A stretch of 64,000 bases of DNA. It comes from Cupriavidus taiwanensis LMG 19424. GTDB lineage: Bacteria > Pseudomonadota > Gammaproteobacteria > Burkholderiales > Burkholderiaceae. Numbering within the stretch: the stretch's first letter is position 1; every line of letters starts with the position of its first letter. The position numbers and the translations under genes are program-made. This document shows positions 27,372-35,815 of the stretch, piece by piece. The stretch spans positions 682,001-746,000 of the forward strand of contig NC_010528.1 in the NCBI RefSeq assembly GCF_000069785.1. Direction: 5' to 3'. The notes under the pieces were generated by a model. The model ran no database searches, was not told the DNA's origin, and was given only the letters and a program-made list of their open reading frames with translations.

Positions 27372-27410
27372 TCCATCCCCAGCCCACTGCCCGCCAGGGC
27401 AGGCTGCGAT

Positions 27411-27450
27411 AAAAAACCCCCGCGGACGCGAGTCCGCGGGGGTTTTTGTT
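27411..27450. terminator. Bidirectional rho-independent terminator after groEL
   Basis: A-run, stem CCCCCGCGGAC / GTCCGCGGGGG around a GCGA loop, then TTTTTGTTT. A- and T-runs on both sides let it end groESL transcripts and those of the convergent metallophosphoesterase gene. Confidence 0.93.
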
Positions 27451-27487
27451 TGGATGGCCGGCGCGGTAGGGCGCGGGCAGGCGCGCG

Positions 27488-28261
27488 TCAGACCTCTACC
27501 ACGCAGCACCAGTCGAACGACTTGTTCTCCAGCTCGCCGGTACGGCGGCTGACATAGCCGCGCGGGTTGCACACCACGCGCGAGTTGTCGACCCAGTAGT
27601 CGAAGCTGGTGTGGGTATGGCCGTGGATCCACAGGTCCGCCTGCGCCACCAGGTCTGGGCGGCGTGACAGGAAGCCGCCGGAGACCAGGTCGTGCGAGAA
27701 GCGCGGGTCCAGGCTGCCGAGGTCCGGGCCGTGGTGCGTGACCACGACCGTCTTGCCGGCGTATGGCCGCGCCAGCTGCGCCGACAGCCAGTCGGACGCG
27801 GCCAGGTGGCGTGCCAGCGCGTCCTGCGGCGTGAACTGGCGCATGTGGCCGTCGTCGCCGCGGACTTCGATCAAGCGGTGGTCGTACATCGCTTTCGCGC
27901 ACGCCTGCATTGCCTCGTCGCGCCGGTCGGTGCCGAACAGCGTGTAGTCGGTCCACCACGTGGTGCCGATGACGCGCACGCCGTCGAATTCCGCGACGTC
28001 GCCATTGAGCAGGCGCACCCGCGGATGCGCTGCCGCGGCCTCGGCCATCTGCTGGTCGACGGTGTCGAAATTGCTCTCGTAGTACTCGTGGTTGCCCGGC
28101 ACATAGACCACCGGCTGGCTGAACGTGCCGATGGCCCAGTCGATGCCGTCGCGGCCGTTGGCGATGTCGCCGGCCAGTATCACGAGGTCGGCGTCGCATG
28201 CGGGCACGGATTGGGGCAGGTTGTGTTCGATGTGGAGGTCGCTCAGGATGCGTAGCTTCAT
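27488..28261 (-). CDS. Calcineurin-like metallophosphoesterase
   Basis: A 257-residue metal-dependent phosphoesterase. The conserved metal-binding blocks are ordered as in the family: ILSDLHIEHN near the start, VILAGDIANG, VPGNHEYYE, VVVTHHGP and IHGHTHTSFDY. These supply the Asp, His and Asn ligands of a two-metal site. The substrate is unknown. CTGGAGTCCCG precedes the ATG; an open extension to 28423 is not supported. Monocistronic, convergent with groEL. Confidence 0.9.
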   Translation of the reverse strand: MKLRILSDLHIEHNLPQSVPACDADLVILAGDIANGRDGIDWAIGTFSQPVVYVPGNHEYYESNFDTVDQQMAEAAAAHPRVRLLNGDVAEFDGVRVIGTTWWTDYTLFGTDRRDEAMQACAKAMYDHRLIEVRGDDGHMRQFTPQDALARHLAASDWLSAQLARPYAGKTVVVTHHGPDLGSLDPRFSHDLVSGGFLSRRPDLVAQADLWIHGHTHTSFDYWVDNSRVVCNPRGYVSRRTGELENKSFDWCCVVEV

Positions 28262-28374
28262 CGGGACTCCAGGCGGGTAGGGCGGGCGCTGCGTGACCTC
28301 GGCGCCGGGGGGATTGCCTGCATTCTTCAGAAGCCAGCCCGTCCGGTCAAGCCCCGGGATCCGCCTCGCAAAGC

Positions 28375-28403
28375 AAAAAAGCCCGGAACCTGGGTTCCGG
28401 GCA
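28375..28403 (-). terminator. Rho-independent terminator of the tad operon
   Basis: Read on the minus strand, TTGCCCGGAACCC-AGG-TTCCGGGC is followed by TTTTTTGC. It lies about 70 bases beyond the tadC stop and so ends the minus-strand tad operon. Confidence 0.88.
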
Positions 28404-28469
28404 AGTGACTGTCTTGCCGGCATTGCACCGGGAGACAGCCGGGGGAAACTGTCGGGGTTCCCCGGGGGT

Positions 28470-29444
28470 TTAACCTCCTTGTCCTGCCATGGTCGGCAGC
28501 AGCACGCGATATATCTGGATGAAGGCCGGCCCGAGCAACACCAGGAGCAATGACGGGAAGATGGTGAAGATCAGCGGAAACAGCAGCTTCAGCGCAATCT
28601 TGGCGGCCTGCTCCTCGGCGCGCATGCGGCGCTTGGTGCGCAGCATGTCGGACAGCACGCGCAGCGATTCGCCCAGGCTGGTGCCGAAGCGGTCGGCCTG
28701 GATCAGCATCGACGCAAACTTGTCCACGTCCTCCACGCCAGTGCGCAACGACAGGTTGGTCAGTGCCTTTTCCTTCGAAAAACCCGAGCGCAGTTCCAGC
28801 AGCATCAGCTGCAGTTCATCGGCCAGCACGGGGCAGCGCAGCGCCAGCTCGTCGGCCACGCGCATCAGCGCCGCGTCCAGGCCCAGGCCGGCCTCGACGC
28901 AGACGGTCAGCAGGTCGATCACGTCGGGGAATTCTTCGAAGACGGTGCGCTGGCGCTGGGAGACTTTGCGGGCAAGCACTACGTTGGGGAGGTAGTAGCC
29001 TGTGGCGCCAAGCAACGCCAGCAGTGCGAACATCAGCTGCTGGCTTTGCTGTCCGGGCTGGCTGCTGACCGCCAGCAGGCCAAGCATGGGCAGGGCGACG
29101 GCAAGTACCGTCTTGGCGCCGAAGTACAGCGGCGCGGCGCTCGCACTGCGCCAGCCGGCATTCATGAAACGCACGCGCAGCTGCGAGTTCTCCCAGCCCT
29201 CCTTGGGCAACGACAGCCGCGATATCGGCTGCGCCCACTTCACCAGTTTTTCGATCAGCGCCTGCTGGCGGCCCTGGTCAGCCTCGAACGGGCCCGCCTG
29301 GCCGGCGATCTGCTCGGCCCGTCCGCGCAGCCGATGGGGCGCGAGTGCATAAAGCACGCCGAACACCGTGCCGAACGCGGCCACGAAGATCAGTGCGAGC
29401 ACGATCACCTGGTCGCCCTGGAACCCCTGGAAAATCTCTTGCAT
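28470..29444 (-). CDS. tadC: Flp pilus inner-membrane platform protein TadC
   Basis: A 324-residue polytopic protein of the type II secretion F (GspF) superfamily, TadC branch. Membrane segments lie near residues 14-35, 108-125, 135-152 and 290-310. The cytoplasmic block FEEFPDVIDLLTVCVEAGLGLDAALMRVADEL and the LIQADRFGTSLGESLRVLSDMLRTKRRMRAEE stretch are diagnostic. With TadB it forms the platform that converts ATPase motion into pilin extrusion. It is the last gene of the operon, followed by a terminator; no tadD gene comes after it. Confidence 0.93.
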   Translation of the reverse strand: MQEIFQGFQGDQVIVLALIFVAAFGTVFGVLYALAPHRLRGRAEQIAGQAGPFEADQGRQQALIEKLVKWAQPISRLSLPKEGWENSQLRVRFMNAGWRSASAAPLYFGAKTVLAVALPMLGLLAVSSQPGQQSQQLMFALLALLGATGYYLPNVVLARKVSQRQRTVFEEFPDVIDLLTVCVEAGLGLDAALMRVADELALRCPVLADELQLMLLELRSGFSKEKALTNLSLRTGVEDVDKFASMLIQADRFGTSLGESLRVLSDMLRTKRRMRAEEQAAKIALKLLFPLIFTIFPSLLLVLLGPAFIQIYRVLLPTMAGQGG

Positions 29445-29519
29445 GATGGACTCCCGTCAGTATGGCTGTCCAAGCCCTGCTTCTTCTGGTGTTGCGCCGA
29501 GATCATCGCTGCCGGTGTC

Positions 29520-30497
29520 TCAGACCCGGATCCGGATGATCTTGCGCATCCACAGCACGCCAAAGGTCATCGACACCAGCGCCCCGCCGATCATGCGCAG
29601 CCCCAGCGGGTCTTCCCACAGCACGTTCATGAAACCGGGATTGATCACCAGGATCATGCCGGCGGTGCCGAAGGGCAGCAGGCCCAGCACCCATGCCGAC
29701 AGCTTGCCTTCGGCCGACAGCACGCGGATCTTGTCGAACAGCTTCAGGCGCTCGCGCACCATGGTGCCGATCGTGTCGAGGATTTCGGCCAGGTTGCCCC
29801 CGCTTTCGCGCTGGATCAGGACTGCGATGACAAAGTAGCGCAGGTCGGCCACCGGCACGCGCATGGCCAGGTTGGTCATGGCCTCGTCCAGCGCCACGCC
29901 GTAGTTGATTTCTTCGAAGGTGGTGCGGAACTCCGGCCCGATCGGCGCCTTCATTTCCTGCCCGACCATGCTGAGGGCGCCGCTGAACGAGTGCCCGGCG
30001 CGCAGGGCGCGGCTGATCATGTCGACCGCATCGGGCAGCTGGGCTTCGAGCTGTTTGAGCCGCTTGGCGCGCAGGTGGACCACGTGCAGCACCGGCAGCA
30101 TGGCGGCCAGCACCGCGCCGAGCATCACCAGTGAAGCCGGTAGCGGCAACAGCGGAATCAGTGCGACCGTGCACAGCACCACCAGGGCGCAGTACCCGAA
30201 CAACTGTGCCACTGACCAGGTGCTGCCGGACTGCTCGAGCCAGCGATCCAGCGCGCCGATGCGCGGCACCCGCATCAGCCACTGCTGCAGGCGCGGCGAG
30301 TCGGCCAGCAGGCGCTTCTTCAGGATCGAGAGCTGCTCGGCGCCGACGTGTCCGCCGGCCGACAGCGCCCGCAGCCGCGCTTCGATACGCTTGGCCGCGG
30401 GTCCGTGGGCATTGTTCCACCACAGGTAGATGCCCTCGACGCAGAGCACCACGGCGACGAACAGCAGGATGCCGAAGGCGTAGAAGATCGTGCTCAT
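29520..30497 (-). CDS. tadB: Flp pilus inner-membrane platform protein TadB
   Basis: A 325-residue GspF-superfamily membrane protein, TadB branch. An N-terminal membrane segment (residues 5-25), a cytoplasmic domain, two central helices and the T2SF domain with LEAQLPDAVDMISRALRAGHSFSGALSMVGQEM and VLIQRESGGNLAEILDTIGTMVRERLKL. It partners TadC, which lies 75 bases downstream. The order tadA-tadB-tadC is the standard one. Confidence 0.93.
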   Translation of the reverse strand: MSTIFYAFGILLFVAVVLCVEGIYLWWNNAHGPAAKRIEARLRALSAGGHVGAEQLSILKKRLLADSPRLQQWLMRVPRIGALDRWLEQSGSTWSVAQLFGYCALVVLCTVALIPLLPLPASLVMLGAVLAAMLPVLHVVHLRAKRLKQLEAQLPDAVDMISRALRAGHSFSGALSMVGQEMKAPIGPEFRTTFEEINYGVALDEAMTNLAMRVPVADLRYFVIAVLIQRESGGNLAEILDTIGTMVRERLKLFDKIRVLSAEGKLSAWVLGLLPFGTAGMILVINPGFMNVLWEDPLGLRMIGGALVSMTFGVLWMRKIIRIRV

Positions 30498-30542
30498 GTG
30501 TTTCTCCCCCGGATGGATCGTATTGGCATGGGCCGTGGCGGG

Positions 30543-31913
30543 TCAGACTTCGTAGCGCTTGGCGGGGTCGTAGGTATCGTCAGGCAGTCCCACGCCGAAC
30601 ACGCGCAGCCGCTCGGCAAACTTGGGATAGACCCCGGTGGCGCGGAAGTTGCCGCGCACGGTACCGTCCTTGTCCACCCCGGTGCGCTGGAAGGTGAAGA
30701 TCTCCTGCATGTTGATGATGTCGCCCTCCATGCCGGTGATTTCCTGGATGCTGATGATCTTGCGGCGCCCATCGGTCATGCGCGCGGCCTGCACGATCAC
30801 CGTGATGGCCGAGGCGATCTGCTGCCGCATGGCCTTGGCCGGCATGGTCAGGCCCGCCATGCTGACCATGTTTTCCAGCCGTGTCAGCGCATCGCGCGGG
30901 GTGTTGGCGTGGATGGTGGTCAGCGAGCCTTCATGGCCGGTGTTCATCGCGTTGAGCATGTCCAGCGCCTCGCCGCCGCGCACTTCGCCCAGGATGATGC
31001 GGTCCGGGCGCATGCGCAGCGCGTTGCGCACCAGCGCGCGCTGCGTGATTTCGCCCTTGCCTTCGATGTTGGGCGGCCGCGTCTCCAGCCGCAGCACGTG
31101 GGGCTGGCGCAGCTGCAGTTCCGCGGCATCCTCGATCGTGACCACACGCTCGTCTTCCGGGATAAAGCCGGACAGGATATTCAGCAGCGTGGTCTTGCCG
31201 CTGCCGGTGCCGCCCGACACCAGCACGTTGACCTTGGCCTGCGACAGCGCCTGCAGCAGTTGCGCCATCGGCGGCGTCAGGCTGCGCAGGTTGACCAGGT
31301 CGGCCACCTGCAGCGGATTCACGGCAAAGCGGCGGATCGACAGCAGCGGCCCGTCGATGGCCGAGGGCGGAATGATGGCGTTGACGCGCGAGCCGTCCGG
31401 CAGGCGCGCGTCGACCATCGGGCTGGTTTCGTCGATGCGGCGCCCGACGCGCGACACGATCTTCTCGATCACCTTCATCAGGTGCGCGTCGTCGTAGAAC
31501 ACGACGTCGGTCAGCTCCAGCTTGCCGCGCCGCTCGACATAGGTCTGGCGCGCCGTGTTGACCAGGATGTCCGACACGGTCGGGTCTTTCAGCAGCGGCT
31601 CGAGCGGGCCGAAGCCGAACATCTCGTCGTAGATCTCGACGGTCAGCTGGCGGCGCTCGGTGTCGTTGAGCAGCACCTTCTGTTCGTCGACGATCAGGTT
31701 GACCAGCGCGGTGATCTCCTGGCGCACCTGTTCCTGCGGATAGCGTGCCAGCCGCTCCAGCTCGACGCGGTCGAGCACGGTCTCGTGGACGTCGCGCTTG
31801 AGCTGGTGGTAGCCGCCCGATACGGAGGCGGCCGAGGTCGCAAACTGGATCGCGGCGTGGCCGTTGGCAGCGAAGGCGGGCCCGGCATTGGCCAGTTGTT
31901 CTCGGATCGACAT
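30543..31913 (-). CDS. tadA: Flp pilus assembly ATPase TadA (CpaF)
   Basis: A 456-residue secretion ATPase of the VirB11/CpaF group. Walker A is GGTGSGKT (234-241); [11 protein letters not shown] is the Asp box; [32 protein letters not shown] holds Walker B and the His box. The N-terminal part carries the [14 protein letters not shown] block of CpaF proteins. It powers pilin assembly from the cytoplasmic face. It sits between tadZ and tadB in the operon. Confidence 0.96.
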   Translation of the reverse strand: MSIREQLANAGPAFAANGHAAIQFATSAASVSGGYHQLKRDVHETVLDRVELERLARYPQEQVRQEITALVNLIVDEQKVLLNDTERRQLTVEIYDEMFGFGPLEPLLKDPTVSDILVNTARQTYVERRGKLELTDVVFYDDAHLMKVIEKIVSRVGRRIDETSPMVDARLPDGSRVNAIIPPSAIDGPLLSIRRFAVNPLQVADLVNLRSLTPPMAQLLQALSQAKVNVLVSGGTGSGKTTLLNILSGFIPEDERVVTIEDAAELQLRQPHVLRLETRPPNIEGKGEITQRALVRNALRMRPDRIILGEVRGGEALDMLNAMNTGHEGSLTTIHANTPRDALTRLENMVSMAGLTMPAKAMRQQIASAITVIVQAARMTDGRRKIISIQEITGMEGDIINMQEIFTFQRTGVDKDGTVRGNFRATGVYPKFAERLRVFGVGLPDDTYDPAKRYEV

Positions 31914-31971
31914 GATGGACTCCTCGTTGACGGGTGCGGCTGACCGTGGCCTGTCGGGGCAATTGGTGGAA

Positions 31972-33165
31972 TCAGGTGCTCTTCGCCCGCAGCATCAGCC
32001 GGCGCAGCGGCGATACGGTTTCGGCACGGGTGCGCCGCTCGGCCTCGGCCGGGGCGCACAGCTGCGTGGCCATGGCGTGGAGCGCGCGCGTCATGGCGCT
32101 GCGCCGGCTCAGCTTGGCCACCGGCTCGCCGTGGCTGATGGCCTCGTCCACGGCCGCCGGGTCGTCGGGCAGGGTGAAGGCGGCTTTCACGCCGAAGATT
32201 TCTTCCATGGTGGCGCGCGGCATCTCGTGCTTGCGGCCGGTGCGGTTGAGCACCAGGCGAACCTTGTCGGCGGAGTAGTGCAGGGCGCTCAGGATGTCGA
32301 GCAGCCTGCGCCCCGGACGACCGAACGAGATGGCGGGCTCGGCCACCACGCAGATGCGGTCGCTGTGGTCCAGCACGCCGATAGACAGCGGATCGATGGT
32401 CTGGCCCAGGTCGAAGATCACGAAGTCGTAGGCCGGCTGTACCACCGAGAGGATCCACTCGAGCTTGTCCTTCTGGATCTGGCTGGCCTTGACCGGGTCG
32501 GCGGCGCCGGCCAGCATGTCGAAGCCGTTGTCGACATGCACCAGGCAGGCCTCGAGGAAGGCGCTGTCCATGCGGTCGATCTGGCTGCAGATCTCGGGCA
32601 GCGTCGACGGCGGGATCTTGTCGCTGACGATATAGGTCAGGTCGCCAAAGTGGCGGTTCAGGTCGACCACCAGCACGCGCTTGCCCAGATGCCGCGCCAG
32701 CGCATCGCCCAGGTTGGCCGCGATGAAGCTGGTGCCGGCACCGCCCTTGCAGGAGATCATGGAGATGACCTGCGCGGTGTCCTGCGCGCGCGGCACGTGA
32801 GTGGCTTCCACGCGCCTGAGCGCCTCGGACAGTTGCGCCTTGTCCAGCGGCCATGGGAGGACGTCGCGGATACCGGCGCGCATCGCCTTGATCAGCACCT
32901 CCGAACCGGGCGCCGGCGTGACCAGGATGCACGGCAGCCCGGGATGCTGCTGGCGCAGCAGTTCGACCGCCTGCATTTGCTGCGCGCTGATGGCGGGCAA
33001 CTCCAGGATCAACAGGTCGGCCAGGCGCAGCCGGCTGGCATGCAAGGGGAAGCGGCCCAGGCCCTCCTGCAGCGTCATGGCCTGGAAGTTGCCCACCGTG
33101 GCGCTGATCCGGTGGATTTCGGCCAGCCGGTCGGCGTCTTCGGAAACGATCAGAATTCTGAGCAT
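31972..33165 (-). CDS. tadZ: Pilus localisation ATPase TadZ (CpaE)
   Basis: A 397-residue protein with an N-terminal receiver-like domain (residues 1-120; [25 protein letters not shown]) and a MinD/ParA-type ATPase domain. The deviant Walker A is KGGAGTS (140-146); [17 protein letters not shown] and [12 protein letters not shown] follow. The receiver-like domain has a Glu at the usual phospho-Asp place, so it probably is not phosphorylated. TadZ/CpaE proteins place the pilus machine at a cell pole. CAGGAGCACGCC precedes the chosen ATG; one 18 bases upstream is also in frame. Confidence 0.92.
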   Translation of the reverse strand: MLRILIVSEDADRLAEIHRISATVGNFQAMTLQEGLGRFPLHASRLRLADLLILELPAISAQQMQAVELLRQQHPGLPCILVTPAPGSEVLIKAMRAGIRDVLPWPLDKAQLSEALRRVEATHVPRAQDTAQVISMISCKGGAGTSFIAANLGDALARHLGKRVLVVDLNRHFGDLTYIVSDKIPPSTLPEICSQIDRMDSAFLEACLVHVDNGFDMLAGAADPVKASQIQKDKLEWILSVVQPAYDFVIFDLGQTIDPLSIGVLDHSDRICVVAEPAISFGRPGRRLLDILSALHYSADKVRLVLNRTGRKHEMPRATMEEIFGVKAAFTLPDDPAAVDEAISHGEPVAKLSRRSAMTRALHAMATQLCAPAEAERRTRAETVSPLRRLMLRAKST

Positions 33166-33188
33166 GGCGTGCTCCTGGTTCATGCGCG

Positions 33189-33647
33189 CTAGTTGCAGAT
33201 CTTGCCGCTGGTGGAGGAGTCGAGGCTTTCCCGCGGCAGCGTGGTCGTAAACGGAGGCAGCGACACCGTGATCGGCACCACCGGAATAAAGGTCTTGACC
33301 GAGACGTTGGCCACGCTGACGGTGACGGAGCGGCAGGAATTGCGTGCGGTGTCGGCGTCGGCGTCGCAGCCGCTCGGCTCGTAGGCGACCTGGATGTTGC
33401 TGGCCTTCAGCAGTGGCATGAGAAGCGTCATCCGGTCCTTGATGGCGGTGTCGGTGACGTCGCACACCACGGCGATGCGTGCGCCCAGCCGGGTGGCTTC
33501 GCCGGCAGTGTTCCAGTAGAACAGCACGCGCGAGAATTCAGCAATGCCGATCAGCAGCATGAAAAAGATGCTGGCGACCAGCGCGAACTCGATGGCGGCT
33601 GCGCCGGCCTGGCCAGAACGTGGGCGCGGGGCGCGGATCGGGCTCAT
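33189..33647 (-). CDS. tadE: TadE-type minor pseudopilin
   Basis: A 152-residue protein with the TadE-like layout: a short basic N-terminus, GQAGAAAIEFALVASIFFMLLIGIAEFSR (glutamate at position 5 of the processed form, then a hydrophobic helix) and a periplasmic domain with three cysteines. It is probably cleaved by TadV before the Ala-rich part. Its start overlaps the previous gene's stop by four bases, so the two pseudopilins are made together. Which of the pair is TadE and which TadF cannot be decided with certainty. Confidence 0.85.
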   Translation of the reverse strand: MSPIRAPRPRSGQAGAAAIEFALVASIFFMLLIGIAEFSRVLFYWNTAGEATRLGARIAVVCDVTDTAIKDRMTLLMPLLKASNIQVAYEPSGCDADADTARNSCRSVTVSVANVSVKTFIPVVPITVSLPPFTTTLPRESLDSSTSGKICN

Positions 33648-34153
33648 AGCACCTGCCTCATTACGGTGGTGATGTCGGAGAACGCCAGCGCGCCCACATT
33701 GAGGTAGCGCTGCATGGGCGAGTAGGTGAAGCCCGAAATCTTCACTGCCACCAGATTGATGGTGCCCGCCGGCGTGCCGGAATTGCCGCCGCCTTCGTAG
33801 ATGGCGACATTGGCAAACTGCTTGCCGGCGCAGCCGCTCGAATCCACCCGGTCGCAGACCACCACCATCGACGTGCTGAGGCCGTTCACCAGCGCGGTGC
33901 CGCCGCAGGTGGTCTTGCCATAGACGGCAATGCACTTGGCCTTGTCCACCGGGTAGTTGGGCTCGGTGGGCGCGTACTGCGACAAAAAGCGCGCCGCGTC
34001 ACGCGTGGCCTTGGCCAGGGCGTTGTACTGGTAGATGGCGCGGCCGAACTCCGCCACGCCGGTCACCAGCGTCAGCAAGGGCACCAGGACCAGCGCGAAC
34101 TCCACGGCGACCGCGCCGCGGCGATTGCCCCTGCGTTGCCTGCATCGCTTCAT
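33644..34153 (-). CDS. TadE/TadF-like pseudopilin
   Basis: A 169-residue pseudopilin with RRGAVAVEFALVLVPLLTLVTGVAEFGRAIYQY, the TadE-like processing site and helix, followed by a periplasmic domain that has four cysteines likely to form disulphides. It overlaps the downstream tadE gene by four bases. Two adjacent proteins of this class are usual in tad loci and help initiate or tip the Flp fibre. Confidence 0.85.
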   Translation of the reverse strand: MKRCRQRRGNRRGAVAVEFALVLVPLLTLVTGVAEFGRAIYQYNALAKATRDAARFLSQYAPTEPNYPVDKAKCIAVYGKTTCGGTALVNGLSTSMVVVCDRVDSSGCAGKQFANVAIYEGGGNSGTPAGTINLVAVKISGFTYSPMQRYLNVGALAFSDITTVMRQVL

Positions 34154-34162
34154 GATCGGCTC

Positions 34163-35419
34163 CTATTGCACCAGCACCGGCACGCGAGGGCCCTTGCCGT
34201 TGCTCGCTCCGGGCACGCCCTGGGTCGCGCACGGGCTGGTGGGATCCTTCGAATCGCCAAGGTACTCGATGTAGGTCACGTCCTTGATGCTGGGATTCTG
34301 CATCGGCTGCACCATCAGCATGCAGGCCCAGGATTCCACCGTGGCCTGCTTGGTCGAGGCAAGGTCATTGCAGTTCACCACCGGCACCTGTACCAGCCTG
34401 CGGTCGGCGCCGGCCTGATGGACCGCCTTGGTCGAAGCCGAGCCCTGGGTCGACAGCCCGCTGTTGGTGTCGGTCTGGTACGGCTCGTTGGTGCCGCGCT
34501 TCTGGATGAAGTCGGCGTAGGCGTTGCCGCCGTTCGGCGGATTCCATTTCGTAACGCTGTAGGCATAGCCGGTGAAGTCCGGTGTGCCGTCCTGCGGTCC
34601 CTTGTAGGAGCCTGTATAGATGCCGAAGCGGGTGTTCCACGCCGGTATCAGCGACGAGATGCTGCCCGGCTGGCCGACCTTGGAGCCCACTACCGACAGG
34701 TCGCACTGTCCGGAGCCGGCCAGCAAGTCCGCCAGTTCGGAGGCGCCGCCTCCGGGAGGAGTCAGGTCAGCCCAGCCAAAGCTGCCGGGACCGTAGGGAT
34801 CCTTCTCGTCCTTCGACTTGATCCAGTCGCCGCGGTTGTAGGCGGTCCTGACCGGATTCGCGGTCTGCGGCGTGCAGATGTAGACCGGGATGGCGCAGGC
34901 CGTCTGCGCGCTGGTGGTGGTGGCGACCGCCATCGCATTGACGGTGCTGGGCTGGATATTCATCCCCGGCAGCGTGTTGAGGACCTGGATGAACCACTGG
35001 GCAATTCCGGTGCGCTCGGCCGTGCATTTGACGTATTTGATCTTGTCGAGCGAGTAGGGGACCTTGTCCTTGGTATAGAAGGTGTTGTCAGGGGTGTCGC
35101 TGTACGAGACGTTGAGGTTCTCGAACATCTCCACGGCCTTGCCCTGGAAAAGGGCGGCGTTGCGGGTGCCGGTGGTCAGGCCGGCGGCCTCGGACACGAG
35201 CAGGGGCGTGGCCCCCGTGACATCGCGCGCGGCCGCCAGTGCGCAGGCGTCGACGCTGTTCTGCAGTTCGCTTTTGGTCACATAGAGCTTGCCCAGGTCG
35301 AGTGCCAGCCCGACAAAGCCGATCAGCACGGCCAGCGACAGCCCGACGATGATCGCCACGGCGCCACGCTGGCGTCTGCGCCGTGTCAGCGTGGTCCGTG
35401 CGAAGCCCGATGTAGACAT
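34163..35419 (-). CDS. tadG: TadG-like pilus assembly protein
   Basis: A 418-residue protein starting with a basic tail and RQRGAVAIIVGLSLAVLIGFVGLALDLGKLYVTKSELQNSVDACALAAARD, the TadG N-terminal membrane helix with its DLG/YVxKxxLQNxxDxxALAAA signature. The remaining 360 residues are periplasmic, with several cysteines, and show no clear von Willebrand MIDAS motif. It lies ten bases upstream of the TadE-like pair. An open extension beyond 35419 overlaps the lipoprotein gene and is a shadow. Confidence 0.87.
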   Translation of the reverse strand: MSTSGFARTTLTRRRRQRGAVAIIVGLSLAVLIGFVGLALDLGKLYVTKSELQNSVDACALAAARDVTGATPLLVSEAAGLTTGTRNAALFQGKAVEMFENLNVSYSDTPDNTFYTKDKVPYSLDKIKYVKCTAERTGIAQWFIQVLNTLPGMNIQPSTVNAMAVATTTSAQTACAIPVYICTPQTANPVRTAYNRGDWIKSKDEKDPYGPGSFGWADLTPPGGGASELADLLAGSGQCDLSVVGSKVGQPGSISSLIPAWNTRFGIYTGSYKGPQDGTPDFTGYAYSVTKWNPPNGGNAYADFIQKRGTNEPYQTDTNSGLSTQGSASTKAVHQAGADRRLVQVPVVNCNDLASTKQATVESWACMLMVQPMQNPSIKDVTYIEYLGDSKDPTSPCATQGVPGASNGKGPRVPVLVQ

Positions 35420-35442
35420 GATAGCCTCCGCGGTCCTGTGGT

Positions 35443-35781
35443 TCAGCGGCTGCCGCCGCCACTCATGCCAACGCCGCCATAGCCGCCGGCGCCGAAGTCG
35501 ATGGTCATGGACGGCGATCCGCCTTGCTGGCCATTGGACAGCGAGCGGTCGAAGTTCTTCATTGCCGCCACGGCGGTCTTGCCGTCGGTGCCGGTGACGG
35601 TCGGCAGGCCGGCCGGCGCGTCGGGATTGATGATCTGCATCTGCGTGACGGTGGCCAGCGCCACGCCGCGCTGGCCGTCCCACACGGGCGTAGTCGTCAT
35701 GCAGCCCGACAGGCCGAGGCAGGCCAGGCCGCCCAGCACCACGACGGCGGCGCTGCGCGAAAGCTTCAGGGTCTTGTTCAT
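35443..35781 (-). CDS. Tad-locus lipoprotein
   Basis: A 112-residue lipoprotein: signal peptide with lipobox LSGC (cysteine near residue 28), then TPVWDGQRGVALATVTQMQIINPDAP and TGTDGKTAVAAMKNFDRSL, and a glycine-rich tail. A small lipoprotein with the NPxA...GxDGxxA pattern is often found beside the secretin gene in tad loci and is thought to act as a pilotin or secretin partner (RcpB/CpaD role). That role is inference here. It lies 34 bases after the secretin gene. Confidence 0.75.
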   Translation of the reverse strand: MNKTLKLSRSAAVVVLGGLACLGLSGCMTTTPVWDGQRGVALATVTQMQIINPDAPAGLPTVTGTDGKTAVAAMKNFDRSLSNGQQGGSPSMTIDFGAGGYGGVGMSGGGSR

Positions 35782-35815
35782 GGTCGTTCTCCGGTTCTGC
35801 GGTTGGCGCGTCGGG